Assembly (NCBI GenBank): GCA_000277445.1
Contig: AJWJ01000016.1
Location: 1-64,000, forward strand
Direction of reading: 5' to 3'
DNA from: Polysphondylium violaceum
Taxonomy: Eukaryota > Evosea > Eumycetozoa > Dictyosteliales > Dictyosteliaceae
Length of the DNA: 64,000 nt
Made by a program: the position numbers and the translations under genes. The notes under the pieces are model-generated. The model was not told the DNA's origin, did not search any database, and saw only the letters and a list, made by a program, of their open reading frames with translations. Below are positions 24,595-37,388 of this stretch, in pieces; the first letter of the stretch is position 1; each line of letters begins with the position of its first letter.

Positions 24595-25051
24595 AGTTAC
24601 TTAAATCTAACCCAATATCATCTTCGGTGCACAAAGAGAGAAATAGCAATAAAGAATAAACACCATACGATTATATCAATCGATAACATTTTATTCGCAT
24701 TATCTAAAATTGTATAAACAACACACAAAATACCACATGTGTGGTAATTAATATTCATGAAAATTTCATAAATTTAGATCTCACACACCACACACAATTA
24801 ATTAATTTTATTTAAATTTAATTCCTAGCACTTTTTTTGATTCACAGAAAACAATTTTTGAAAAACAAAGACACAATCATCAATCAAATTTGCAAAATCA
24901 TCAAAAAAACAAAAAATATAAAAAAATTAAAAAAATAAAAAAAAGCAACGGCTTTGGTGTTTTTTTTGTAATTTTTTTCAATTTCTATAAATATCACCCT
25001 ATTTATATCAAAGCTCTCTACATTCTTTATACATACATACACATACAAACA
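24595..25051. promoter_or_regulatory. Divergent promoter of FUSC-type and Pro/Gln-rich membrane genes
   Basis: AT-rich with CACACAC-type segments (near 24720-24800, including ACCACATGTGTGGT) and poly(A). No gene. The frame preceding 25052 is A-rich, starts without a good ATG context, and is taken as untranslated leader. Confidence 0.45.
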
Positions 25052-25537
25052 ATGTCCAATTATTCACCTCAACAAGGATATGTAGATTATCAACAACCAG
25101 GCCAACAACCACAATATGGTTATTATCCACAAGAAGGTGTACCACCTCCAAATGTTGTTTATGCAGCCCCACCAGGTGCGTACGCACCACAGTATCAACC
25201 ACAACAACAATACTACCCACCACAACAACCACAAGTCATTGTAGCCACTATAGCACCAGTATCGCCCATCGTAGCTGCTCCATGTTACAACAATGACGAC
25301 AGCCATGTATTTGGTGCTGTGCTCTTGTTTGTTTTAGGATTTTTCTTTTATATTCCATGGGTGTTTTCTTTTATTTATTGCGGTTCAAGAAACAAGACCG
25401 CCAAAGGTTTTGCTATTGCCTCTATTGTATTATTTTTCTTCTTTTTAGTTGCCCTCATTGTCGTTCTCCCTATTATTTTTGTTGTAGTTGTTGCCTCAAA
25501 TAACAGACACAATGATAGTTATTACTACAACTATTAA
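25052..25537 (+). CDS. Small Pro/Gln/Tyr-rich two-helix membrane protein
   Basis: Single exon, 161 residues. The start at ATG 25052 has an AAACA context; the open frame extends upstream only through A/T-rich leader. Residues 1 to about 75 are low-complexity PQ/Y/G repeats of the XYPPX type (GYYPQEGVPPP, QQQYYPPQQPQ). They are followed by a hydrophobic stretch (VFGAVLLFVLGFFFYIPWVF), a short basic loop (CGSRNKTAKGF), and a second stretch (IASIVLFFFFLVALIVVLPI). It ends in an exposed polar tail. Dictyostelids have many such small PQ-rich membrane proteins of unknown function. A role in membrane trafficking or stress is not claimed. Confidence 0.75.
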   Translation: MSNYSPQQGYVDYQQPGQQPQYGYYPQEGVPPPNVVYAAPPGAYAPQYQPQQQYYPPQQPQVIVATIAPVSPIVAAPCYNNDDSHVFGAVLLFVLGFFFYIPWVFSFIYCGSRNKTAKGFAIASIVLFFFFLVALIVVLPIIFVVVVASNNRHNDSYYYNY

Positions 25538-25895
25538 ACTTTGCATGCCATCTCAATAAAAGTTAATCCTTTGTCTCTTTGTAAAAAATAATTTGGATAT
25601 TATTATTTTATTTTTGTTGTCCAAGAAATAATGATATTTTTAATACATCTATTGAATAAATGCCGAACAAGAAATAAAATATATAATTCTATCTACTCAA
25701 ATCTCTCAATCCCCAAACATGTTACAGATGACGTGATTTTTTGTTGAAAATTTTTTAAAAAAAAATATCAAAATGGGTTCCCATCCACTTAGACAAGATT
25801 TTTTCATTCTCTTTTTTAGCAGTCGAAACAATTCTCTGCTTCGGATTTTAAATTTTTATCATGTCCTTATCATCATTTAAACACTCATCACTTTT
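25538..25895. promoter_or_regulatory. Upstream region of first IPT/EGF gene
   Basis: AT-rich spacer holding the 3' end of the previous gene (AATAAA at about 25554) and the promoter of the next. No specific site recognised. Confidence 0.4.
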
Positions 25896-28800
25896 ATGTT
25901 TACGTATCTTTGTGTATTTTTAATTTTCTTAGCCATTGGCTATGTGAATGGCCAAGCCCCTCAAATAAATGACATATTACCGTCGTTTGGTGTCGCTGGT
26001 TCTCCAATCACTCTCATTGGTGTTAGATTTGAGTAAGTTTTTATTAAATCATAAATAATGGTATCATTTTATTTATATAAATAAAAATATATGATCAATC
26101 AATTAGGACACCAAATATAATTACGGCATCAGGATTTAATTGTGATGTAGCTTTTAGTTCATTAACTCAAATAGTATGCACACCAAGTGGAGGTGGTATT
26201 GAGACTTTTACCTCCCTAGATGTCTCTATCAGCGCCCCTACAGGAGAATCTAATAAGGTTGCTTATCATTTGATTAAAGTAGATCCGGCGACATCTTATC
26301 AAAATAACAACGTATTTTATTTAAAAGGAGACTTTACCAGCGTTCAGAGCACTACAATGATGGCTCAGGCCCAAACAGATGCTGGGGTAAGACAGCCAAT
26401 TACTTGGATAGATTCAACAACATTATCATTTCCAATGGATAAAGCAATTGCTAGAGGCCAGGTTATACTTTTTGATTCTACCAAAAACAAAGAATCAACT
26501 ATCGTGCAGCTATCCTATGCTCCAGTTGTACAGTCTACATCTTTAGAGGTTATAGGCTTAAACGTGCTTGGATATATATTTGATTCCTCCACCCAAGTGT
26601 TTACCTCTGGACAGGATCCTTGTACAATTACATCTGTCATTGAAGGATCATTTACTTGTAGGCCAAAAGCAATCCCGACTCAAACCTTTAGCTATCGTAT
26701 AGTGAGTGGCAATGGCAAAAGTACCACGTTAAGCTTGAGTTTTTGGAGAGAGTTAAAAAGTGCTACTGCATTGTCTGCACGAGAGGCCACTTTGCAGGTT
26801 ATAAACTATGATAGTTCAACATATATTAATCCACTCGTTCAAGGACTACGGTCCACTGGTATTTCTTTGGCATCAGTAACAGGTGATGATTTGAAAATAA
26901 ACTTTCCATTAGATGCTCAATGTGGCAATGCTTATTTAGGTACTTCTATTCTCCGTCTCACAAATAGTATGCTTTTATGCCCTGCACCAGAGTTTACTAC
27001 ACTCGTTTCAAATAGTGTGCCAAACAATACTGTAGTTATACTTGGCTATTTCCTTGCTCAAACAATGTATGGCTCTCAAGATCAAGCTTTGAATTTTACC
27101 GTAGAGTATGGAGGTCTTGGTAGAGGTCCTGAATCTTGTGAGAGTATATCGACTCTTTTTAATTTAAATGGTACATATACTGTAAATTGTAAAGTTCCTT
27201 TATCATCTACTTTATATTTAAAGGCCTCCTCGATTGGAAAACGAACTATTCAAATGTTAATTGCATTTCCCATCGTTGTATCTACTGCGACCCCTCTTCT
27301 TTATGGATCGCCTGGAAAGATTACAATCTCAGGTAGTGGATTCACTGTACCCCTTGTTCAAGTTACCATAGGCGGCGCTGAGTGTACAGCTCCTGTTGTT
27401 TCCCAACTTGGTAAGCAAGTTGTCTGTGATTTTGATGCCAGTGTTCCTGTTTTAAATGTAAACGATACACTTGAAGTAAAGGTTGGTGATACATACAGTG
27501 TAAATTTATTTGCTAAGGAATCTGTGTTTCGTTATGGTCAAATTCCAACGGTCACCAGCGCAACCTCTACAATCTATGCTATACCTGGTATAGTTACCGT
27601 TATTGGTACCTTTTTTTTAAACGATCAATTAGAGGTCACAATTGGTGGAAATCTTTGTGCAAGCCCGATTGCTCTAGATTCTACAAAACTAACCTGTGAG
27701 TTCAAATCAGATATCGTAGTTACAGACATAAGTTCTCCTCTAGATGTGGTTGTTAGTGTTCAATCTCAGTTTAGTTCTAGTAGTTCTTCCGTCTTTTATT
27801 ATACTTTACCAACACCAACAATTATTAATTCAACATCTACACTCTATGGAACCCCCCAACAAGTAACCATCAGAGGAACTGGTTTCTATAATTTTGGTCT
27901 AGTCGTTCATATTGAAGGCTCCATTTGCAGCAATGCGATAGCATCTATGGATAGCAAAGAAATAACTTGTGAGTTTAAATCTGATATTTTGGTATCTGAT
28001 TTGAGTACACCATTGAATGTAACTGTTGTAATTAATACAAATTATAAAGCAACAAAAGCTGTATTCTATTACATTAAACCAATTCAAGTCTCAATTACAA
28101 GCTCAACTTCTACAAAGTACGGGGTGCCTGGAATCGTCACCATTTTTGGTAATAACTTTATCAATGACCAATTGTTGGTTAGAATTGGTGGGTCGGAGTG
28201 TACCAATGCGGTGTCATCACAGAATAACAAACAATTGACATGTAGATTTAAATCTGATGTTGTGGCAGATGAAAATACAGCTTTGGATGTATTTGTTAGT
28301 GTACAATCTTTATTCAATGCTACAGAACCTGTATTCTTGTATATTAAATCCAACAAGAATTGTCCATTTGGTAGTAATGGTCAAATGTGTTCAGGTCATG
28401 GTACATGCAATCAACAATATTCATGTGAATGCAATAAAGGTTGGGAATCATCAGATTGTTCAATACAAGACAACAGTGGTGGTACAGTTATTCCAGATCC
28501 AAATGTAAATCCAAATGATACATCAAGTACTATTATCACTCCTGGCGGTACAATGTTTGATGTTGGAATCGTACTCATCAATGAAATTGATAAAGATAAT
28601 AATATAGTTCAATCATACAACATTAGCAGCATCAAATGGAATAATATTACCAAACAAGATAATCAACATATATACACAACAACAATACAAAACAATCAAT
28701 CCACATTAAATGTTAAACTAAGTATCAACAATCTAAACGAACGTGTATACTATAACTTTGCCGGTGACGTTATACCAATATTGCCCAAATCAATCAAATA

Positions 28801-29344
28801 TCAAGTTGAATTGCAAAACTATACATTCAGCTCAAGTCTCAATATAATGCAATTTATATTCAAATCTGGTATTCTTCAAGAAGCTGGCGAATGTGTATAT
28901 GAATCAGACACCAACACACAAACAACAGGCGATGGTTCTATTAGATCTATACAGATGGTATTAAATGGTGAAACTTTAGTTGGTACATTTTCAGATAGAA
29001 TTGTATTAGACAACAGACCATCATACAACCAAGTAAGCAAACTAACAAATACTCAAATCAATCAAAACAGCTTAGATACTCAATCACTCTATGTTGCAAT
29101 CACCACCACATCATTCAAAAAAGATATTATTGTTGATCCAAACTTTGGTGTACTAATCACATCCACACCCGATGATCAAGAAGCTAAATGCAAGAAAAAG
29201 TTTGAATCATGGAAGATTGGAGTGATTGTAGCATGCAGTGTTGTAGGTGTAGCTCTAGTAGTAACAACTGTGATGTTGATTAAAAAGAAAAGAGTTGTAA
29301 AACAATTTAACGCAAAGCTCAAAGCTGTAAATAAAAGTAAATAG
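25896..29344 (+). CDS. ComC/Tgr-like IPT-EGF transmembrane cell-surface protein 1
   Basis: Exons 25896-26032 and 26107-29344 (GAG codon split, phase 2) give 1124 residues. A signal peptide (MFTYLCVFLIFLAIGYVNG) leads into a degenerate N-terminal IPT-like part (APQINDILPSFGVAGS). From about residue 440, four clear IPT/TIG repeats follow, each with a YGxPGxVTIxGxxF start, an IGGxxC strand and a CxFxSD strand. Then come an EGF module (about 795-830: six Cys, CSGHGTCNQQYSCECNKGWE) and a conserved membrane-proximal domain (DPNVNPNDTSSTIITPGGTM to VVDPNFGV-like). A TM helix (about 1083-1104) and a short basic tail (KKKRVVKQFNAKLK) end it. This plan matches dictyostelid ComC and Tgr-type adhesion/communication proteins. 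Which of the two is closer cannot be settled by eye. The stop is 5 bp from the convergent TPR gene's stop. Confidence 0.85.
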
Positions 29345-29349
29345 ATTAT

Positions 29350-31029
29350 TTATTGACCCTTTATAATTTGAGAGATATTTTGAAAATATACCTCCACTAC
29401 TCCAAGGATCATTTCTGGTTGGAGTTGTGGTATTTTGTTATAGCCCTTTTCTTTCATGATTTTTAAATCTGACAGAGCTTGGTAACACCATAAAATGGAA
29501 CCGGCCAAAGCATCATGAAGATCTGCATTGAGTGGATCAGAATCTATGATTTGTTGAGCTTTTGAATCCTTTGCAAATTGTGAATAGGCTTCATGGATAC
29601 AAGTAAACTGATTGAGTAGAATATTATATTCCTTTCCAGTATCTTTTAGGCTAAAGAGGTCCATGTTTTCTTTACTGAAGTATGATCTAAAAGGTGAAAA
29701 GAACTGTTTATGTTTATCAGAGGTGTCTTGTTGCAAAAGTTGGCCGAGTTGCTCTCCATAGCAACGGATGGCCATATCAGCAGTAGACAGACGTCCAATA
29801 ATAAAGGGTAGAGATTGATCTTCTGACAAGATGTAGTAGGGGATGAGAATAGAAAACACTTTGATGGCTTCTTTGAGTCTGTTTAAATGGAGCAACAAAT
29901 CGACTCTAATGAGCCAGAGTTGGGGATCTACCATCTTACCTGGATGGGCATCAATGTATCTATCGAGAAATTGTAACAAGTCTTCACTAGAAACCCCATG
30001 CTCTTCAAGGGTAAAGCAAATCTGTGGATAAGCCAATTCCACAAAAAGGTGTATATCTTGACAACGGCTAAATACCTTTAGAGCTTTTTGTGGATTGCTC
30101 TCCATTAGCATACTGCCTAGCACTATCAGTGCTTCCAAGTGTGGAGTTGTACCATGAACATCTGCCTCTAAGACTCTTTGATAGCCACTTGAATCAATTC
30201 CAATAGTATACTTTTTAGCTTCAACAATTGGTTTACTAGCCACTAGTTTATCTTGCTCTAGAATAAAATCCCCAAGCTTATCCATTATTTCTTTATCAGT
30301 GGTGGCAATCATTGATTTGGCAATTGAATAATAGCCACTATTCATCTCCTTGAGATTATCAACAAATTTTCTTTGTCCAGTAATTTTTAATAACTGATAA
30401 TAAGCAAAATCATTCTATTCATATTTAATTGGATTGGTATATTGTTTATGGATATTATCACAGATATTACATACATTTGGATTAATTTGAATGATTTTTT
30501 CATAGACCTGTTTGGCTTTTTCAAATTCACCACCCATTGAATACAAAAAACCTAGTGAGAGGGCAACAGATTCTGTTTGTTTAATTGCAAACGCTTTTTC
30601 ATAATATTCTATAGCACCCATATTTACACGATTAAAAGAGTAAATGTCGCCCATCAAAGCGTATGCATTTGGTAAATTTGGTGACGATTTAATGGCACTT
30701 CTTAAATATTCTACGGCTAAACTATGATCTCTGGCTTGAAATTCCTTCAAAGCATTTTCAATATACTGTTTATATTGTTTTGGTAATGGATCATTATTCA
30801 ATATAGTTTTAGTACTGCTGTTGATACTAGTACTATAATCTCTTTTCACATAATGTAATTTAGATTGGTTTAAAGTTTTTGAGACATTATTATTAATTAT
30901 TGTGATTGATGAAAATTTATTATTTTGTGGAAATTTATAAATTTGAGTGGCTACTAATCGAGTATTGTTACTATTGTGAATAGTGTTAAATTTACTTTTA
31001 TTTATAACTTTTAAATATCTGTTGATCAT
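29350..31029 (-). CDS. Mitochondrial-type TPR protein
   Basis: Exons 31029-30475 and 30414-29350 give 539 residues. The 60-nt intron (GTATGTAATATC...GAATAG) is a multiple of three and carries an in-frame stop, so retention would truncate the protein. Splicing restores the TPR motif KIIQINPNNDFAYYQL. Residues 1 to about 65 are Arg/Lys/Ser/Asn-rich without acids (MINRYLKVINKSKFNTIHNS), suiting a mitochondrial presequence. From about residue 90 come TPR units (ALKEFQARDHSLAVEYLRSA, NAYALMGDIYSFNRVNMGAI) and further helical repeats towards the C-terminus. Function is unknown; complex assembly in mitochondria is a guess. It sits between two cell-surface genes with no obvious functional link. Confidence 0.75.
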
Positions 31030-31646
31030 TGTTATTAATTTTATTATACTTGTACAATAATTGATGGCGTGGCGAAGTTTATGACAAAATATCTAAAAAT
31101 TCCCACTTTGAATTAAATTTGATTTTTTTTTTAAAAAAATGTTTGTTATTAATTATCCCATCGCATCAATCAAGGAGGTAATGATCAGCAAAAGAGATAT
31201 TATTGGGTATAAGAATAATTTTATCTTCTGGTCTTGTCTAAAACTATAATTGAATTAATACAGAGAAGTGTTTAACTTTACTGGTCCTCACTTTCATTTA
31301 AAAAAAAATTGAGGTTCGATTTCTGAGGTATAATAAATTTCTTTTTTTTTTGCTAAAAAAAATTTAAAAAAAAAGGAAAAAGAACATTACAAAAACATTA
31401 ATAAATGGAGCAGATGAAGTGTTTCTCTTTCGGGGAGACGATGCAGGAATTATGAAACATATTTGTGTATACCAAAGATCAATATTCTTATCATAGTTTT
31501 GAATTTGTTTGTTTAACACAATAAAGATTTTAAGAATGTGTTTTTATTTCTCTGGAAAGATTCACCCCCTTTTTTCTTTTTTTAGCTTTTAAAAAAAAAA
31601 ATAAAGATTTATTAGTGATTGTAGTAATAGGAAGATATGTAACACA
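31030..31646. other. Divergent spacer
   Basis: Between the TPR gene (-) and the FNIP-type gene (+). AT-rich with poly(A/T) at 31120-31140 and 31340-31375. No gene or RNA recognised. Confidence 0.45.
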
Positions 31647-33303
31647 ATGGCAAAAGGAGATTCAACAGCAGTCGATACAGTATTTTATTCAGTTTTTAGA
31701 AATATTTATATAAAGAGGAGAATTAGAAATTGTAGATTTCGTGATTCAGTTTTACGAGTTACATTGGACTATTTAAATAGTAATAATAATCATGTATATC
31801 TATCAAGATTTGTAAATAGTGATAAGGTAGACAACAATATCAGAATAAAAGTAGTCATTCAAAATACAAAACAATTTCGACAGTACCTGAGATCACCTCA
31901 CAGAGAAATAATAGATGATCTTTGTATTGAGTCTTATGTATCTACCACCCCACCGCCGCCATCACTGAATGGAGAGATAGAGGAAGAAGAAAAAGAAAAA
32001 GAAAAAGAAGAAGAAATAGAGCAAGAGCAAGAGCAAGAGAGTGAGGAAATGTTCCAACATGAGGACCAAGAACTCAATCCCATGAGTTATGATTTGGATT
32101 TATTTCATCATGGTCTTAGGAGATTAGAGCTTGCATATCAAAGAAATGTCACACATTGGAGTGGAGCATTGCCAAGTACATTGCTAGAGTTGGAAATAAC
32201 TCATCCTGGCTACAGACAATTCAAGAGTGAGTTTATAGATCACTTGGTATCCCATTTACCGCCCAATTTAACCAGGCTCACTCTTCCACCAATGTATAAT
32301 ATATCTGTTGAATGCAGGGCACCAGAATCACTCATTGATTTAGATTACATCTCACAAGTCAATACTCTATGTCATTTTGTTTTGCCACCCAATAGAGTCT
32401 ACCAAAACCTCACACTCAGAGCCTCAAATAGACAACACTGTGAATGGTTGGCCGCACATCCATTGATCACATCTGTGTTTATGTATGGCCCAGACTTTGA
32501 ACCAAACATTATTCCCAACCACATACTCTCGATTACCATGGGCTCACAGCGGTCCTCAGATAACCTCATTTTGCACAAGAGTATGTTGCCATCCAACTTA
32601 CAGCATCTCTCTTGGAAAAAAAATGAATGTAAAGATGAATCCCGAAACCCTCCCCCAGTCACTAACGAGTCTAACTCTACTCCAGTATGACCACCCACTA
32701 GAATGTGGAATATTCCACAACGCATTGCAAACATTGGATATCAATTCTAGTTGTGAATCTATTCTCGGGATTGGCGTATTACCTCCCAATCTAACTTTTT
32801 TGCATCTGTTCCATTACAATCAACCGCTGCAAGCCGGGGTACTGCCACAAGGACTAAAGACATTGGTTTTATCAAGCTTTGACAACACCATTGAGCCCCA
32901 ATCCGTACCCAGCTCCCTCACCCGTCTCGAACTCAGATCATACTGCGGGTCTTTTGAGTCTGTGGGTCCACTGAATTGTCTCAAAAAGCTGAACATCTAC
33001 GAAATAGAACCATCAGCATCAATTCTATTGGCCAATGTATATTCTATTGTATTGATATTTATGGAGATCGATCCTCTGGCCACCCTCTTCGACACCTCTA
33101 TTCAAGAGATAGAATGTGAGTCAATTATAGACAACACTCTACCAATTGGATTCCTACCCCTTTCAATTCGAAAACTTTTTCTCAGAAATCTCTTTGTCAC
33201 CGAACAAGGGTCAATACCTGATGGATGTATTGTTGTGGATACAGATTTACCCATTGACAAATCTCTTTTACCCCCGTCTGTCACCATTTTTCATAACAAC
33301 TAA
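31647..33303 (+). pseudogene. FNIP/LRR-like repeat protein with frame break
   Basis: The first frame (31647-32690) begins MAKGDSTAVDTVFYSVFRNI, with the basic F-box-like N-terminus usual in dictyostelid FNIP proteins, and contains an acidic Glu/Lys run. LRR/FNIP-like units follow: LPSTLLELEIT, LPPNLTRLTLP and LPSNLQHLSW. The homologous repeats then continue in a second frame to 33303: LPQSLTSLTLLQYDHPLECG, LPPNLTFLHLFHYNQPLQAG, LPQGLKTLVLSSFDN and VPSSLTRLELRS. The switch lies at the A8 run 32616-32623; one base less would fuse the frames. It may be a recent natural frameshift or a homopolymer sequencing error. No GT-AG intron of workable size explains it. These proteins are abundant in dictyostelids and of unknown role, possibly substrate recognition. 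Confidence 0.7.
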
Positions 33304-33621
33304 TAATACTTCCAGGCTGAGAAACATTGTCAGAGAATTAAAGACACGAAATCAATAAGAGAGCATCCATCGTATCTACACTAATGATTCTTTATCCTCT
33401 ATGAGCGACACTCTAGCTATTGTTAAATAAACAATGTTCCTCTCCTTCAAGGCTTTGCCTTTTTTTAAAAAAAGGTTCTAAAAAACGTTTCGTTTTTGAA
33501 AAAATTTTGGGACCATGTTTGGGGCCCAAACAACCCCTGTTTGCAATTTCGTAAAAATTTTAAACACCTCTGTTAAACGAACAGTCATCTTCAGATTAAT
33601 AGTCAAGAAAAGAGATCAAGG
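33304..33621. promoter_or_regulatory. Upstream region of second IPT/EGF gene
   Basis: AT-rich, 318 bp, with a short palindromic segment around 33460-33510 (AAAAAAAGG...TTTTTGAAAA). No gene. Confidence 0.4.
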
Positions 33622-36600
33622 ATGGTAATCAAAATAAAGTTGTTTTTTTTGATATCATTATGCATGCTCTGTGTTGGAGGGGCACCTATCATCTCACGCA
33701 TATATCCTACATGGGGTTTAATTGGTAATGATATTAATATTGAAGGAACAGGATTTAGGTAAGTGTGTGAACACATTTGATCAAGTACATGAGGGAAGAC
33801 ATTTATTGATATTTTAATTTCAACACCTCTAGTGCTACAGTAGCTTTAAATAGTGTATCTGCATCTGGTTACCCTTGTGTAATTCAGTCTGCTACAACAG
33901 AATTAATAGTATGTCATTTGGAAGATGAGAGTATTCCCAGAGCCAATGCATTGGACATTTCTGTTTCTACCAGTAGTGTCGTATCAAACAGCAAGCCCTT
34001 TGGTCTGATTGAAATTGGTGGTTATGGTCAAAACAATAAATTCTATAATTGGACTGGAGGAGTTTATAGTAGTATTCCAGATAAAAGTAAAATTGCTGTC
34101 CGAAGTGTTGACTTGTCTGTAAATATACCCGTTACATATGAGGATCATCAAAACATGTATTTTATTTTGAATGTAGAAATGGCTAAACAATCTGAATTTC
34201 AATTAATTGATTCATCCACAAACTCTGTTGTTTCTTTATATAAACCATTACTTGGATTTTATGTTATCGTTGATGATGTCAAATTTTATGAAAATAGCAT
34301 GGTGATCACAGGGTTTGCTTATACTTCCACCACCACAGTAACTACAAGTCAAATAATGGGTCAGAATGATCCCTGTACGATTACATCGTTTTCAGATACT
34401 AGTATTACATGCACACCAGTGTCAACTTATTTTATTAATACAATGACCTATCCATTCACCATCATTAAAAGTGGCATTTTGAAAGTCTTTACCCGCATAC
34501 CGACTTTTATACAGGGCTATGAAAACTTAGGAGTAGATATCTGTAACTTAAACGTTTCCTCCACAAATTTAGGCCAAACAATCAGAATAATTGGTTTGAA
34601 CCCAACTCCCATTGTACCAACAACTACTACTATTTCTACAACAGATACAATTGTTTCGTTTACATATCCTTTAAATGCCCAATGTGGCTATGCTTTTGTT
34701 TCCACTGATGATAGTACAAGTTTCCAACGTCTTACAAATTCAATGATTATATGTCCAACTCCAACCGTTCAGACTGTCATTGCCAAGCCAGATAGTTCAA
34801 ATAACAACATCATTTTGTTTAATGGCATATTCTTAAATGAACAACTATATGGGAACACTATAACAACAACTATTAGTTATACAATCCAATTTGGTGGAGG
34901 TGCTATAATGAGTTGTTCAAATCCTTCACATTTATGGATTCCTGCAAACTCTACCTATACCGCATCTTGCCAAGTTTCCGCTACACCAACAACTTCGTTT
35001 ATGCTTATTGCTGCCACATTGGATGGTCAATCATCATCTATTCTTGTAGGATATCAGCCAACCATCACAGGAGTATCCAAAACTGATTATAAAGTACCAG
35101 GAGTTATTACAATCACAGGTTCTGCCTTTTCCTCTCTTGATTTAACCGTTTTGATTGGTGGTTCTCAATGTGTTAACCCTGTTGTTCAAGGAGATGGATT
35201 ACAAATGACATGTACTTTTGGCAGTGATGTTACTGTTGTAGATTTCAGCAAACCATTAGAAGTTTTTGTTAGTATCGGTTCAACTTATAATGATAAAAAG
35301 TCTCTTTTCTATTATAATAGACCAACACCAACTATTTCCAGCTCAACAAGAACATATTTTGGTGTACCTGGTACTGTCACCATTACTGGAACTTATTTGT
35401 ACTCTACAAACTTGGTTGTAACAATCGGAGGTTCACCATGCACTAGTCCTTTATCAGCACCGGATGGAAATTCAATTGCCTGTCAATTCGATTCTAGTGT
35501 TATTCTTACAATTCCATTAGAGGTATCAGTGACCATTGATTCAACATATACTGCCAAGAATTCAGTGTTTTATTATGAGTTGACAACTCCAACATTAGTT
35601 GGCTCAACATCCACTGTATATGGCACATCTGGTTTAGTTACAATCACAGGTACATCGTTTTACAATTTCGGACTTGTTGTAACGATCGGTGGAGCAACTT
35701 GCTCCACACCAATCGCATCTGAAGATAACAAAGAGATCACATGTCAATTTGCTGGCGTTACAGTCACTGATATCAAGAATCCTTTGGAAGTATCAGTAAC
35801 AATTGCAACAAACTATAATGCAAAGAAATCTGTGTTTTATTATACCTTAGCAACTCCAACCATTACTAGTTCAACCAAATCACTCTTTGGTACGCCAGCT
35901 ATTATTACAATTACAGGCAATTCATTTTTCAATTTTGATTTAGTCGTTTTGGTTGGAGGTTCTATTTGTAACAATGCAATAGCATCTCAAGATAACAAAC
36001 AGATCACTTGTACTTTTAAATCTGACGTAGCTGCCGGGGTAAATACACCACTAGAAGTACATGTATCTATGAATACAAATATTGAAGCCAAAGCAAATGT
36101 TTTCTATTATGCTAAACCAACCCAAGTTTCTATCTCAAGCTCAACCTCTACAAAGTATGGTGTACCTGGAATCGTTACCATTTTTGGTAATAACTTTATC
36201 AATAACCAATTGCTGGTTAAAATAGGTGGATCAGAATGTACCAATGCCCTTGCAACACAAGATAGCAAACAGTTGACATGTAGATTTAAATCCGATGTTG
36301 TGGCAGCAGAAAATACAGTATTGGATGTATTTGTTAGTGTACAATCTTTATTCAATGCAACAGAACCTGTATTCTTGTATATTAAATCAGACCAGAATTG
36401 TCCAATTGGCAGCAATGGTCAAGAATGCTCAGGTCATGGTACATGTGAACAACAATATTTATGCAAATGCAATAAAGATTGGGAATCATCAGATTGCTCC
36501 ATACCAAACAACGGCGGTGGTACAGTGATTCCAGATCCAAATGTAAATCCAAATGATACATCAAGTACTATTATTACACCTGGTGGTACAATGTTTGATG

Positions 36601-37388
36601 TTGGGATTGTACTCATTCAAGAGATTGATAGTGATCATAATATTGTTCAATCGTACAATGTCACCAGTATTAAATGGACTAACATTACAAAACAAGATAA
36701 TCAACATATATACACAACAACATTACCAAACAATCAATCCACATTAAATGTTAAACTAAGTATCAACAATTTAGATGAAAATGTATACTATAACTTTGCC
36801 GGTGACGTTATACCAATATTGCCCAAATCAATCAAATATCAAGTTGAATTACAAAACTATACATTCAGCTCAAGTCTCAACACAATGCAATTTATATTCA
36901 AATCTGGTATTCTTCAAGAAGGTGGCGAATGTGTATATGAATCAGACACCAACACACAACCAACATCTGGTGACTCTATTAGATCCATTTTAATGATGTT
37001 GAATGGCGAGACTCTCATAGGTACATTTTCAAATAGAATTGTATTAGACAACAGACCATCATACAACCAAGTAAACAAATTAACAGACACCCAAATCAAC
37101 CAATACAATCTCAATTCCCAATCACTCTATGTTGCAATCACCACCACATCATTCAAAAACGATGTAGTTGTCGACCCAAATTTCGGTGTATTGGTGACAT
37201 CCACACCAGACAACCAAAACCAGTGCAATAAAAAGTTTGCCGCCTGGAAAATTGCAATGATTGTGGTCTGCTGTGTCGTCGGTGTAGCCCTCCTCATAGC
37301 AACAGTCATGTTGATTAAAAAGAGAGCAGTTGTAAAGGCATTCAACGCAAAACTTAAAAAACTAGACAACCATCAAGCCAACAAATAA
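33622..37388 (+). CDS. ComC/Tgr-like IPT-EGF transmembrane cell-surface protein 2
   Basis: Exons 33622-33758 and 33833-37388 (AGT codon split, phase 2) give 1230 residues. Signal peptide MVIKIKLFFLISLCMLCVGG; then an N-terminal IPT-like part (APIISRIYPTWGLIGNDINI) and a divergent region to about residue 445. Five consecutive IPT/TIG repeats follow, each about 90 residues and separated by FYYxxxTPT linkers. Then come one EGF module (about 900-935; CSGHGTCEQQYLCKCNKDWE), the membrane-proximal domain, a TM helix (about 1186-1207: MIVVCCVVGVALLIATVMLI) and a basic tail ending HQANK. From the last IPT to the TM its DNA is very close to gene 1, while the N-terminal halves differ strongly. A role in adhesion or recognition during aggregation is inferred from family architecture. 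Confidence 0.85.

Noticed and set aside
30415-31029. Short TPR protein ending at 30415 as a separate gene
   Set aside because: The stop lies inside a GTATGT...ATAG intron; splicing restores a TPR motif and one 539-residue frame.
31290-31335. GGTTCGATTTC B-box-like sequence
   Set aside because: No acceptor, D or anticodon stems can be formed around it, so it is not a tRNA gene.
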